From Ipomoea triloba (lineage: Eukaryota; Streptophyta; Magnoliopsida; Solanales; Convolvulaceae): a stretch of DNA of 64,000 nt. Position numbers and translations under genes: made by a program. Shown here piece by piece: positions 45,770 through 58,064 of this stretch; the stretch's first letter is position 1, and each line of letters begins with the position of its first letter. The notes under the pieces are model-generated. The model ran no database searches, was not told the DNA's origin, and saw nothing but the letters and a program-made list of their open reading frames with translations. The stretch covers positions 23,044,912 to 23,108,911 of the forward strand of contig NC_044924.1 in assembly GCF_003576645.1 (NCBI RefSeq), read 5' to 3'.

Positions 45770-46090
45770 TTGTATGCTTAAGTTGTGTCAGTGGTGAAAC
45801 TTAAGGTGAGTGAACCTAAAGCTTAAGATGCATGGTTTTCCTTCTGAAGGTGCGTTCTTTTCATTCTTAAAATGCGTGATTTGTATGCTTAAGGTGCGTG
45901 AGTTGTTGAAACTTAAGATGCACCATTTTAAAACATTAGGTGCGTGGTATATATGTGTACTTAAGGTGCGTCGGCCTAATAAAGCTTTAGGTGCACGTGG
46001 TTTGCGTTTTTAAGGTGCTTTGTTTGTGTTCTTAAGGTGCATGGTTTGTATACTTAAGGTGCGTCATTATAATGTTTAAGGTGCATAACC
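45770..46090. repeat. irregular minisatellite built on cttaaggtgcgtg
   Basis: About a dozen degenerate copies of cttaaggtgc(g/a)tg spaced 20-35 bp apart, ending in cataaccgcacaaccgcaag and a TA run (46134-46172). The right side runs into an N and, in the second copy, the 421-bp gap. The end words and TA flank recall the foldback element at 31961, so a larger mobile element cut by the gap is possible. Confidence 0.65.
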
Positions 46091-46130
46091 GCACAACCGC
46101 AAGGGAACACTTTCTCGCACCTAAACCCTT

Positions 46131-46173
<43 letters not shown>

Positions 46174-46174
46174 N

Positions 46175-47817
46175 CGTTAAAAAGAAAATCATTTATATAC
46201 AGGGCTGATCGAGATGGGGGACAATGGAGCAGTTAAAAACAATTTTTTAATCGTTGGACCAAAATAATTGAAATTAATCCAAATTATTGACAATATGGAA
46301 AAGATTTTGACAAAAAGGCATAATATAAGTATACAAAATTGATAATTTTCTTATAATCAACTTGAAAACATAAGTATATGAGGAGTTCTGCATGGCAACA
46401 TTGGGGTAGGTAGGAGTGTGCAAATTTTGGTAAAAATTTTATTAATTGACCGAATTGAAGAATTTCAATTAACTATTTTTTAACCAAAATAATTCAGTTC
46501 GGTTAATAGTTAAAGATTTTATAAAATTTTGATTAATGGTTAATTCGGTTCAAAAATATCTTTGGTTTACTATTATTTATACTTACACTTCTTTAAATTT
46601 GTGCTTTTATATTTGTAGTGTTGGTTATTGTATTGCTTTTATATATTTTCTTTATTATTATAGGTATTGATGTAATTGGTAATGTTATTTTTTAAAATAA
46701 TTTAAAGGATTTAAAATTTTAACTAAAAAATCAATTAATCGGTTAACCAACCAATTAATCAAAAAAACTTTGGTTCGATTAACGATTAAAATTTTAATTT
46801 CTTTTATTAATTCAGTTCGGTTGAAACTCTTCGGTTAACCGAATGCACACTCCTACACTTAGTTCATCTAAATGAAGCCCGCATGGGCAGCTCAACTGGT
46901 TACAAGAATGAAGTTTGGGAGAAGAGACCAATGATCGAGTCTCACCAGCAGCAGTGTGGGAGCAACCTCTCAAAGTGAGGGGGGCTTCTTATGGGCAGTG
47001 AGCAAAGGTCTAACACATGTCGTTCTAAGCTGATGGATGTTGAATGTACAATTTATTATTTTATTTTAGACTTTTGAATTTTAAAAAATGAACAGCAATC
47101 GGTCATCTTCTTGCTGAAAGGCAGCCACACAACGATTGCCCATCAATACAACAAATAACCATGGATGTCTATCCTCTCAAATAAGGTGATTAGGCTGTCT
47201 TTGTTGAGGACCGAGATTTGGACCTCAAAATGACCACCAGTGGTTATTTTATAGAACTTTAAAATATAAAATAATATTTATTAAAATATTATAATGATAA
47301 AATAATAAATATTTTTATTTTATTATAAATTGAATATACTATTTTATTTTATTAAATAATATTTGTATAAAATATTGAAAATATTTTTATTTTATTAAAA
47401 AATAAAATAATAAACGATACACTCAACATCTAGCTAAGCTTAATCGCCATGTATTTTTGTATGCTTAAGTTGTGTCAGTGGTGAAACTTAAGGTGAGTGA
47501 ACCTAAAGCTTAAGATGCATGGTTTTCCTTCTGAAGGTGCGTTCTTTTCATTCTTAAAATGCGTGATTTGTATGCTTAAGGTGCGTGAGTTGTTGAAACT
47601 TAAGATGCACCATTTTAAAACATTAGGTGCGTGGTATATATGTGTACTTAAGGTGCGTCGGCCTAATAAAGCTTTAGGTGCACGTGGTTTGCGTTTTTAA
47701 GGTGCTTTGTTTGTGTTCTTAAGGTGCATGGTTTGTATACTTAAGGTGCGTCATTATAATGTTTAAGGTGCATAACCGCACAACCGCAAGGGAACACTTT
47801 CTCGCACCTAAACCCTT

Positions 47818-47858
<41 letters not shown>
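46175..47858. repeat. block repeated after a single N (assembly duplicate, second copy)
   Basis: Second copy of 44488-46173, containing again the MITE, SINE-like repeat and minisatellite without visible differences. Confidence 0.9.
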
Positions 47859-48279
47859 NNNNNNNNNNNNNNNNNNNNNNNNNNNNNNNNNNNNNNNNNN
47901 NNNNNNNNNNNNNNNNNNNNNNNNNNNNNNNNNNNNNNNNNNNNNNNNNNNNNNNNNNNNNNNNNNNNNNNNNNNNNNNNNNNNNNNNNNNNNNNNNNNN
48001 NNNNNNNNNNNNNNNNNNNNNNNNNNNNNNNNNNNNNNNNNNNNNNNNNNNNNNNNNNNNNNNNNNNNNNNNNNNNNNNNNNNNNNNNNNNNNNNNNNNN
48101 NNNNNNNNNNNNNNNNNNNNNNNNNNNNNNNNNNNNNNNNNNNNNNNNNNNNNNNNNNNNNNNNNNNNNNNNNNNNNNNNNNNNNNNNNNNNNNNNNNNN
48201 NNNNNNNNNNNNNNNNNNNNNNNNNNNNNNNNNNNNNNNNNNNNNNNNNNNNNNNNNNNNNNNNNNNNNNNNNNNNNNN
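47859..48279. other. assembly gap (421 N)
   Basis: Unknown bases; the gap begins in a TA microsatellite. Confidence 0.99.
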
Positions 48280-48486
48280 TCCAGATTCAATATTTAGGAC
48301 TATAACATTATAAAATTAATCTCAAATTCAAAATTTTGTTTGATTTTTTAAAATTGGTATCCAAAATATTTTTAGATATGTTTTCTTTGAGTTAAATATG
48401 TCTAATATTTTTCTTTCAAGTCTAATATAAGTGTATTAATATTTGATATTCATACCAACTTTATATGAAAATACAATATAGAAAAA

Positions 48487-49215
48487 ATGATACTTTTTCT
48501 CCTTGAATTATATACTTATAGCGTTTTTCTCTCATAAATTATTCATATATTTACATTAGCCACCTCAAATATTTTAAAAGTAACAATTTTTCTCCATGTT
48601 CTCTAAATGAACATTTTTACCGTACCCTTAAAAATAAAGGCACAACATGTATTTCATTTATTTTTGCTTTGCAACAAATTATTGCTTATATGTGAGAATT
48701 AGAATAAATACGAAAAATAGTAGACACCATTTGTAAATATTATAATTATAATNTGTATTTCATTTATTTTTGCTTTGCAACAAATTATTGCTTATATGTG
48801 AGAATTAGAATAAATACGAAAAATAGTAGACACCATTTGTAAATATTATAATTATAATTTTAATCTAATGTTAGTAACATTAATATTATAATTATAACTA
48901 ATTAGCGTTAATGAATTATTTGTGTTTAAGTCTTAATTATATTCTGTTAGTAGCATTATTAACTTAAAATTATAATTATAATATTTGCAAATAGTGTCTG
49001 TTTTTTTTTCGCATTTATTCTTATTCCCAATATATGCATGCAATAATTTATTGGAGAAGAAAAATAAATAACATACTTATTTTTAAGTGTAAAAACATCA
49101 TTTTGTACTAAAAAAAATGTTCATTTAACATAAAAAGAGAAACATTGTCACTTTTAATAATCGATGGACTAATGTGAATACATGAATAATTCAAGGGGGG
49201 AAATGCCATGCATAA
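48487..49215. mobile_element. long imperfect inverted repeat, foldback-type element
   Basis: Left arm (about 48487-48752, attattcatatatttacatta, ctaaatgaacattttta) pairs with right arm (about 48965-49215, taatgtgaatacatgaataa, aaatgttcatttaac) at roughly three quarters of positions. The 105-bp block 48648-48752 is repeated at 48754-48858 after the N at 48753, so the true loop is shorter than shown. No ORF. Confidence 0.55.
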
Positions 49216-49487
49216 GCATATTTCCCTGTAATATATATAACTAAAATATCTAAACCAATAATGGATATGAGTTCATCCAAAATCTAAAATTAAAGTTCAG
49301 ATTTTGAGTTTTAATTTAAGTAGTATGAATAATGTGTAAGTAAATGTTGGTAAGTAGGTTATGTTGGGATGCATGCAATGCGAAAATAAAATATAGATGA
49401 TGATGGCAGTGATGGGTAAGTAGGATAAAATGATAGCATTGTAATCATGGCCTCATAGGGTGAGTAGATAAGTAAATAGGTTGCAAA

Positions 49488-49655
49488 GGAAAATACTACG
49501 TGAACTCCTAAATTCTACTCCATACTTTCCCAATACAAAAGTTTGATGTTGACACTTTCCTTGGAACCCACAGGATGAGGATAACTTATCATATATTGCC
49601 ACATCAGGGAGTAAAATTGGGAGAGCATAAAATGGGAGTCCATGTAGTAGAACTC
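49488..49655. mobile_element. 168-bp MITE with perfect 9-bp target-site duplication (Mutator-like)
   Basis: GGTTGCAAA flanks the insert on both sides (49479-49487 and 49656-49664). The ends form imperfect inverted repeats (tactacgtgaactcc against tactacatggactcc on the complement, 13 of 15). A 9-bp duplication is characteristic of Mutator-like elements. Confidence 0.75.
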
Positions 49656-50301
49656 GGTTGCAAATTATATTATGAACGAAAGTTCACCTGCATTCTAGTC
49701 CAAAACAATGTTGTTTTATTTTAAGTATCAATATCAATGAATAATTTTTAATAATATTATTATATATTATATTCATAATATTTGTTATATATGTTTATAG
49801 GAGGCCGTTCAAGTGAGAACAGATAGTCCAGCAGAGAACTAAGAACAACTTACAGCTGTCCATGTGTCTAAATCTAACACATCAGAAACACTGATTTAAA
49901 AATGCAGTAACATTTTCGTAAATAATTGAACATCGAAGTGCAAGTAAATTGTGCTAAAAGTGCAAGTAACAGTTTCATATAGTGCACCTAAGTGCAAGTA
50001 AAATGTACGCTAAGCCTTAAAATTAAGTACACATAGCGTTATAATTAGTTGCACCAGACGTTATCATTAAGTGCACCTATGTGAAAGACTTTATCATTAG
50101 GTGCATGAATGTTACCAATGTAAATTACTTACACTTGTAAGTGAAAATAGTTGCATTTGTAAGCGACTTTACTTGCAAACTTGCACCAGTTACTTGCACT
50201 TGTAACACATTTTTACTTGCACCAAAGTTTGAATTATTTACAGAAAATAATTAGATTACTTAAAACAATTTTTTTAAAAATTTATTAGCTCACACTATTC
50301 C

Positions 50302-50526
50302 CTACACACATCCAAAACCTCTGATCCTACTAGGATTATCACTAGTCCACGATGTTTGAAGGCTCAACTCGTTGTCACAATAACAATGTTGAATAATAGA
50401 AATCGACTCCCTGCTATTGTACATTTCAAATGAAGTCATACCTTCTACTTGGTGAGTCTTAAAAGATTGACCAATAGAGAATCTGAACAAATTTGATTGC
50501 ATACTCGACAAATTACTGGTCTCCAA
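50302..50526 (-). pseudogene. fusion of A'-type C2H2 remnant with GRF-type finger remnant
   Basis: One open frame of 74 codons reads A'-type sequence (KTHQVEGMTSFEMYN) straight into the GRF fragment (SISIIQHCYCDNELSLQTSW, GFGCV-stop). In S1 the two genes are about 560 bp apart with the GRF N terminus intact (17938-18132). The fusion therefore arose by deletion of the intervening sequence, including the GRF start. No ATG with promoter leads it. Confidence 0.6.
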
Positions 50527-50894
50527 TCAAGCAATCACAACGAAAAAAAATTTGACTATCGTTACTTGACATAATTGTGTACTCACAACTACTTGGGAAT
50601 ATTTAAGGTATATAGAAGGGAGAGGAGAGAGAAAAAAAGAGAGGGAAAAACACAAGAAAAAGATTGTATTAACTCGCCCAAAGGGCGTGCGCTAGGCGTG
50701 TCAGGTGCATGTAGCGCACACTACTTAAGATGTGTATTTTTGTATTTTTTTTTTTCAAAGTGGAGCTCAAAAAAATTTTGTTTTCTCCCTCTCTCTCCTC
50801 CTATCTCTTAGCTCCACTCAAACTCACTATAAAAAATCAAAAAAAAAAAATCGTAGTTTATGATATTCTTAATTGGACTCGACCTTAACTTTTA

Positions 50895-51140
50895 AATAGT
50901 GCAGAACGATTCATTTGGTTTTGGGGAATTAATGCCACAAGAATTGGTTAGTTGGGATTCCTATACCTATTTGATTGATTGACCATTAGGTACAAGTATG
51001 CTATTGTGCATTTAAAATGAAGTTATACCTTCTACTTGGTGAATCTAAAAATGATGTAAAAGATTTAGAGAATGTGAACAAATTTGATTGCATGCTCAAT
51101 AAATTATTGGTCTCCTATCAAGCAAGCACGACGAAAAAAA
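50895..51140 (-). pseudogene. A'-type zinc-finger remnant
   Basis: S2 counterpart of 19130, slightly longer tail; fused to the ttgacacaaagaaggataat spacer, no start. Confidence 0.6.
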
Positions 51141-51319
51141 ATTTGACACAAAGAAGGATAATAGTATAATACGCAGGTGTACACGCGCGTCTGTGTGTAT
51201 ATATATACGTGTAAGAGCAACCCGTTGATGGGTTTTGGGTAGATTTTTGTGGCCTCACTAGCTTTTTTCTAAAAGTTGAAATTTTAAATTAATATTAAAA
51301 ATTATAGTTGTCACTAGTG

Positions 51320-51565
51320 GGAGCATGCGATGTACGTGGATGGAGTTATAGGAATATATCTACCATTGTGATTTATAAATGAAGTCGCAGCGCCTACCTG
51401 GTGAGTATGGTAATGAAGTAAAAGACTTACAAAATCCGAACAAACTTGATCGCATACTCGACAAACTATTGGCCTCTGATCAAGCAATCATTGATAATTA
51501 AATTCATTGGTTGACTTGCCACCAGCCGTAAAGTTAAAAGTTTGACCGCTACCGCCGTTTGACAT
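51320..51565 (-). pseudogene. A-type zinc-finger pseudogene with TGG-to-TGA nonsense
   Basis: ATG at 51565 opens MSNGGSGQTFNFTAGGKSTN and reaches EFNYQ, then TGA in place of the Trp codon. The finger beyond (CRVCDQVC..) and the A/B chimeric 3' end match the ORF at 21115, so this is the dead S2 version of that chimera. The A-type promoter is preserved to the right (51600-51660). Confidence 0.8.
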
Positions 51566-52224
51566 AGTAGTGTACATACGAAATGGAAGAAGTAGAGAGG
51601 ATTTAAGGTTTGGTGTGAGACGCTTGAACGGTAGATGTCATATTTATATACATATACAAGTGAAAGTGTGTAGGGCCCAGTAAATTTAATTTTTTTGTTA
51701 GTATTATATAATAGAAAATAGTCAAAATACTAATTGTGCACTCACAACTACTTGGGAAGATTTAAGGTATATAGAAGGGAGATGAGAGAGAAAAAGATGG
51801 GAAAAAAGAGAAAAAGGTGGTATTAACTCACTCAAAGGGGACGTGCGCTAGACGTGCACTAGGATACGCATATTTGTATTTTATTTTCAAGGTGGAGCCC
51901 AAAAGAAACTTGTTTTGTTGTAATATTCTCTCTCTCTCTCTACTATTCTCCCCCCTAAAAAAATTCAAAAACAATAGTTTATGATACTCTTAATTCGACT
52001 CAACTAACTCTTTAATAATACTCTCTTTGTATATAAAGAGATTTTTAGATGTTAATTTTCAATTTTTAGTTATATGAAATAGACATTTTGATACATTCTA
52101 TTTTTTTAAAAAAAATGGTTTTATAATTAGATTTAAAAAAAAAATTGTGAGCCAATTCAATAAAGTCAGGTTATGTTTTTTTTTTTTCTTCAGTTGATTA
52201 TTATAATTGGATTAAGTTCAAATT

Positions 52225-52600
52225 ACTGGTTTCAGCTCCAATCAAGCAATCACTACAAAATTTTTTTGATTATTGTTACTTGACATAATTATGTACTCAC
52301 AACTACTTGGAAAGATTTAATGTATATATAAGGGAGAGGAGAGATAAAAAGAGGGAAAAAAAAGAAGAAAAAGATGGTATGAAGTCACCCAAAGGGGACG
52401 TGCGATGGGCATGCCTGGTGCATTTAACGCACACTAGGATGCATATTTTTGTATTTTTTTCAAGGTGAAGCCCAATTAAGGATGCGTTTAAGCGTGGATC
52501 ACTGGTTGGCAAGTCATATGGATGGCAGTGAAATATTTAATTCTATAAATTACATTAAATAGTATTAGTGAAATATTTAATTCAATAAATTACATTAAAT
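52225..52600. other. A'-unit promoter with start region only
   Basis: The tatatataagggagaggaga promoter and atgtcaagtaacgat-like start are present (minus strand), but the finger is deleted. S1 counterpart is 22020-22460, where the SINE inserted. Confidence 0.6.
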
Positions 52601-52929
52601 AGTATTCTTAACCCATATCCGCTACCAATAAAAAGTTATAGAATCCTTGACACGAGAACAATAATACATATGCATATATATATAGGTGTAAATTGTAAGG
52701 GTCAACAAAAAATGCGTACTCTCCCTTAGAATGGAACATAAAAGTATTAGCAGAAAAAGGAACATTAAAAAGAGGAAAGTTTGACACAAAGAAGGATAAT
52801 AGTATAATACGCGCACGTGCGTGTGTGTATATATATAGGTGTAAGAGCAACCCGTTGATGGGTTTTAAGTAGATTTTTGTGGCCTCATTTTTTTTTTTCT
52901 AAAAATTGAAATTTTAAAATAACATGGGA

Positions 52930-53144
52930 GCATGGGATGTACGTGGATTGATGTTGTCGTATTTGAGCGATTTGTGATCCAAAATATATTGGTGCACCAT
53001 TGACAACAGGTGAGAGAAATGCACCTTATCTTATATGATGCTCAAAATCGTAAATAACTTGTTCCGTGTTTGAAAAAAAAGGACATCACAAACTTGACAA
53101 ACCACTAGCTTCCAAATATTGATTGAACCATCTACATTCGTATG
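52930..53144 (-). pseudogene. B-type zinc-finger remnant, start replaced by an insertion
   Basis: S2 counterpart of 22795. The sequence up to cattcgtatg is kept; the start codon and leader (about 120 bp) are replaced by the 53145 insertion. Confidence 0.65.
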
Positions 53145-53770
53145 TTTGGTAGAGCTTATTTAGGAGCTTATAACTTATTTTAAGCTACTAATAAGCTATA
53201 AGCTTTGTTTGGTAATGTTCTCAAAATAAGCTAGTAGCTTAAAATAAGAGCTTATTTTGAAACGCTATTTCAGGTAGCTTTTCAAAAATAAGCTAGTAGC
53301 TTCTTAACTTTTTTCCATCTTTATCCTTATTATTTTATATAAATGACATCATTTATCCCTCCCAATTAAAACTATTTTATCCTTTTTTCTTCAATATGTT
53401 TCGTTGTAATTTTAATTTGATATTTGTGTTTGAACAATAATTTTTGTATGAACTAATTTTATGAATTATAAACATCTTATTTTACTTTATATATTTTCAA
53501 ATATATGTTCTTACTTTATATTTTATTAAATTATATTGATTTCATTATTTTATATTTTAATATGTAAACAAACCTATTTAAATTTAAAACTATTTAACAT
53601 TTATGAAGATGTCCTTTTTAGTCTTTTTACATTTATCAACTTATTAAAAAGCTAATTTTACCAAACACTTTTAAGTATAACAGCTAGCTTAATAGCTCTT
53701 CAAATTTCAGCTTCGAGCTTATAGCTTTTCAGCTTTCAACTACCGTTTCAGCCAGGTTTGCCAAACATAA
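53145..53770. mobile_element. MITE-like insertion with partial inverted ends
   Basis: Starts tgtttggtagagcttattta and ends aggtttgccaaacataacca; the ends share TGTTTGG(t/c)A in opposite orientation. The interior has many gcttataagct-type inverted words. No target duplication is seen because adjacent array sequence was lost. Confidence 0.5.
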
Positions 53771-54554
53771 CCAAATTGTACGCTAGGGGGTCCACAAGAA
53801 ATGCGTACTTTTCACTTAGAATTGATATATAATTTAATTTATTTCAAACAAATAAATGAGTATCAATATATAGTGTTTGCACGACTCTTAATTTATGTCT
53901 TTGTTTAAGAATGTGGTGTTGACATATGTGGTTTTGAGTTGAAGATTTAGTGATGGTCAAGAAGGGCTAGAGAATCATTGCTGAGTTTTCACTCTATTTT
54001 TTTTTTGCCATAAAGTAAAATATCAAACTATTTTGTCTATACATGATTAAAATTTTAAATTTAATCCCTGTATTATTTAATACTCGATCAGTTAATACCT
54101 AATTTAGTTATTGACTATAGTGATTTTTATTTTTATTTTGTCCTAAACGTCTTTTTGTGCCTAATTAGGTCACAAATTTTGATAATTTAAGTAAACATAT
54201 TTATTGTTAGAATTATAGAATATTTTTAAATATATAATTGCAGTTGACAGTTGTATTGTAATTCTTCGTGCTAATTAAATTTGAAGGGTGGACCAACCTT
54301 CTTTTTACGACAGCAATTAATAGAATTTCCATATTTAATTTCAATGGTGGGCCAACCTTCTTTTTATACACTTACATTTATTATTCAAAAATTGTCACTC
54401 TTGATATGGAAAATGAATATTTGGGTAACTATTGCATATTACATTTTGGAGTGATAATTGTAAGTGTGGTTAGTAGTTTCCTTTTCAATAATATACATAT
54501 AGAATTTGATTCAATAATATACATAATAGTATAATATGCGCACATGAGTGTGTG

Positions 54555-54555
<1 letters not shown>

Positions 54556-54612
<57 letters not shown>

Positions 54613-54617
54613 TATAC

Positions 54618-54683
<66 letters not shown>
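54556..54683. repeat. TA/CATA microsatellite
   Basis: About 128 bp of TA with interspersed CATA; the S1 counterpart (23811-23853) is 43 bp, so this locus is hypervariable. Open frames through it (YIYIYI) are not genes. Confidence 0.9.
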
Positions 54684-54686
<3 letters not shown>

Positions 54687-54779
54687 TGTAAGAGCAATCC
54701 GTTAATGGGTTTTGAGTAGATTTTTGTGGCCTCACTTTTTTTCTGAAAATTGAAGTTTTAAAATAATATTAAAAATTAG

Positions 54780-54970
54780 AGTGGTCACTAGTGGGAGCGT
54801 GCGATGTAGGTGGATTGATGTGATCGTATTTGAGAGATTTGTGATCCAAAATATATTAGTGCACTATTGACAACAAGTGAGAGAAATGCACCTTGTCTTA
54901 TATGATGCTCAAAATGGTAAATAAGTTGTTCGGTGTTTGAAAAAAAACGATATCACAAACTTGACAAACC
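54780..54970 (-). pseudogene. B-type zinc-finger remnant
   Basis: S2 counterpart of 23945, without the 40-bp tandem duplication. Confidence 0.6.
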
Positions 54971-55159
54971 ACGGCACATATTTGATTATAAATTACCAAA
55001 ATGTAAAGGTTTAAAAATGATTATCAAGACATAAAATGTAAACATTTGAACATAATCACTATAGAAACCGGAACTAAGTAATGTTGCTTTCTACGTTTAT
55101 TATCACCACGGTTTAAAATGTAGTGTGAAAGCATATTTGTTAGTGTGAAACATATGATA

Positions 55160-55437
55160 CATTTCCATGTAGTGCAGAGCGATTCATTTGGTTTTGGAGA
55201 ATTTAGTGCACAAGATTTGGTTAGATGGGATTGCTATACCTATTTGATTGATTGACCAATAGGTACATGTATGCTATTGTGCATTTCAAATTAAGTCATA
55301 CCTTCCACTTGGCGACTCTTAAAATGATGCAAAAGATTTAGAGAATCTATACAAATTTGATTACATACTCGACAAATTACTGGTCTCCAATCAAGCAATC
55401 ACTACGAAATATTTTTGATTATTGTTACTTGACATAA
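55160..55437 (-). pseudogene. A'-type zinc-finger pseudogene
   Basis: Start (atgtcaagtaacaat on minus strand near 55437), early stop, then degenerate finger and tail. The upstream tatatataagggagaggaga promoter block is intact at 55471-55495. Confidence 0.65.
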
Positions 55438-55630
55438 TTATGTACTCACAACTACTTGGGAAGATTTAATGTATATATAAGGGAGAGGAGAGAGAAAAGG
55501 AGGGGAAAAAGAAGAAAAAGATGGCTTTAACGCACTCAAAGGGGACGTGCGATGGGCGTGCTTGGTGCGTTTAATGCACACTAGGATGCATACTTTTTTT
55601 TAAAGTTAAAAGTGTTCATTGGTCGACACT

Positions 55631-55800
55631 ATGACGTCTACCGTTCAAGCGTCCCACACCAAACCATGACTTGCCGCCGGCCGTAGAGTTAAAATTTGAC
55701 TGCTACCGCCGTTTGACATAGTAGTGTACTCACGAAATGGAAGCACTAGATAGGATTTAAGGCCAGGTTTGGTGTGGGACGGTTGAATGGTAGACGTCAT
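55631..55800 (-). pseudogene. A-type start codon flanked by inverted promoter copies
   Basis: Inverted repeats 55631-55667 and about 55764-55800 enclose the A-type ATG. Counterpart of 24522 (both have ggccaggtttggtg in the right arm). Confidence 0.7.
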
Positions 55801-56754
55801 ATTTATATACATATACAAGTGAAAATGTGTAGTGCCCAGTAAATTTAATTTTTTTTTGTCATTATTATATAATAAAAAATAGTCAAAATACTAAAGCATA
55901 AAACTCTTGTTACATGTTTTGGTTTTAATAAAGGAAAAAGGAAAAGAATAAAAACAAATTTTGTAACTCTTTTCATCAGTCAAAGTACACTGCAATAAGA
56001 AATGGTGAAAAAAAATCGAACTAAAAATTAAAATAAATGTAATATTATTACTCGTATATAATTCTCAAAATCTTTTTTTTTTTGACTCGATTATGCAGAA
56101 ATTTGTGCGCCATTAAATAGCTCATTAATTGATTGCATTAATATAGTATTTTATTAAAGAGTAGATCCATCAAAATTTGATAAGAAATTTATTACTTTCT
56201 TCTTTTGGAATTCCCAAGTATTAAATTGATATCTAAAAGATTTTAAAATTTAATTTGTTAAATATTCACATATTGACATATATTTATAATGTAATTAATA
56301 AATCACAATTAATCATATTGGATATAATTTAAGCGTGGATCACTGGTTGGCAAGTCATATGGATGGCGGTGAAATATTTAATTCTATAAATTACATTAAA
56401 TAGTATTTATGAAATATTTAATTATATGAATTACATTAAATAGTATTCTTAACCATTATCCGCTACCAATAAAAAGTTATATAATCTTTGACTTTTTATA
56501 TATTGAATATAAAGAAATGTTACAAATTGTTAACATCGTAATAGCCAAAAAAAAAATTTTAAAATACATATTATACTATTAATATAATTTATAAAAGATT
56601 ATAAATTGACACAAAGAAGGATAATAGTATCATACGCGCACGTGCGTGTGTATATATATAGGTGTAAGAGCAACCCGTAGATGGGTTTTGAGTCGATTTT
56701 TGTGGCCTCACTTTTTTCTAAAAATTTAAATTTTAAAATAATATTAAAAATTAG

Positions 56755-57007
56755 AGTAGTCACAAGTGGGAGCGTGCGATGTACGTGGATTGATGTGGTC
56801 GTATTTGAGCGATTTGTGATCCTAAATATATTGGTGCACCATTGAGAACATGTGAGAGAAATGCACCTAGTCTTATATGATGCTCAAAATGGTAAATAAG
56901 TTGTTCGGTATTTGAAAAAAATCACAAACTTGACAAACCACTAGCTTCCAAATATTGATTGAACCATCTATTTTCGTATGTTGGGAATAAAAAGTATTAC
57001 CTGTCAT
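56755..57007 (-). pseudogene. B-type zinc-finger pseudogene
   Basis: ATG at 57007 (MTGNTFYSQHTKIDGSINIW, VVCQVCDF), frame lost after the Cys pair. The S1 counterpart is almost wholly deleted. Confidence 0.68.
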
Positions 57008-57584
57008 GACGATGGTGTGAAAACTTAAAAGCGATAGCAAAAAAATAAAAAGAAAAGACAATAGAGGATTCTTTGAAACGAGAGTCGAAATACATATCAA
57101 CATATGCGTATATATAGGTGTAAATTATAAGCCATGGTCCACAAGAAATGCGTACTTTTCACTTTGAATGGATATAATTTAATTTATTTCAAACAATAAA
57201 ATGTGTATCAATACAAACATCAAATTGTATATTAGTTCTTACCATAAAGTAAAATATCAAACGATTTATTTCATATATGAATAAAATTTTAAATTTAATT
57301 CATGTATTTTTTAATACTAAGTTAATACCTATTTTAGTTCTTGACTATAATGATTTTTTTTTGTCCAAAACATCTTTGTGTGCCAAATTAGGTCCTGAAT
57401 TTTGATAGTTTTAGTACACATATTTATTGTTTTAATTATAGAATATTTTTAAATATATGATTGCAATTGACACTTGTATTGTGATTCTTTGTGGTAATTA
57501 ATTTTGAATGGTGGACCAACCTTCTCCCTATTTACATTCATAGCAATAAATAGAATTTCCATATTAAATTCAAAAATTAGAGTG

Positions 57585-57839
57585 GACACTAGTGGGACGT
57601 GCGATGTACGTGGATTGATGTGGTCGTATTTGAGCTATTTGTGATCCAGAATATATTTGTGCATCATTGAGAACAGGTGAGAGAACTGCACATTGTCTTA
57701 TATGATGCTCAAAACGGTAAGTAAGTTGTTTGGTGTTTGGAAAAAAAAGGATATAACAAACTTGACAAACAACTAGCTTCCAAATATTGATTGAACCATC
57801 TATATTCGTATGTTGGGAATTAAAACTATTACCTGCTAT
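57585..57839 (-). pseudogene. B-type zinc-finger pseudogene, start codon lost
   Basis: Counterpart of 26105. The ATG is changed to ATA (plus gctatgacg where others read gccatgacg), followed by AGNSFNSQHTNIDGSINIW and CQVCYIL; frame break as in S1. Confidence 0.68.
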
Positions 57840-58064
57840 GACGATGGTGTGAAAACTTAAAAGCGATAGCAAAAAAATAAAAAGAAAGAACAATAGAGAA
57901 TTCTTTGAAACGAGAGTAGTAATACATATTCGTATATATAGGTGTAAATTGTAAGCTAGGGTCTACAAGAAATGCGTAATTTTCACTTCTAATTGATATA
58001 ATTTAATTTAATTCAAACAAATAAATGAGTATCAATACAAACATTAAATTTTTTATTAGTTCTT

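Larger units (their letters stand above)
44488..46173. repeat. block repeated after a single N (assembly duplicate, first copy)
   Basis: 44488-46173 equals 46175 to about 47858 at a constant offset of 1687. The junction is the N at 46174, inside a TA run. Confidence 0.9.

Noticed and set aside
54485..54735. YIYIYI-rich ORFs
   Set aside because: Translation of a TA microsatellite.
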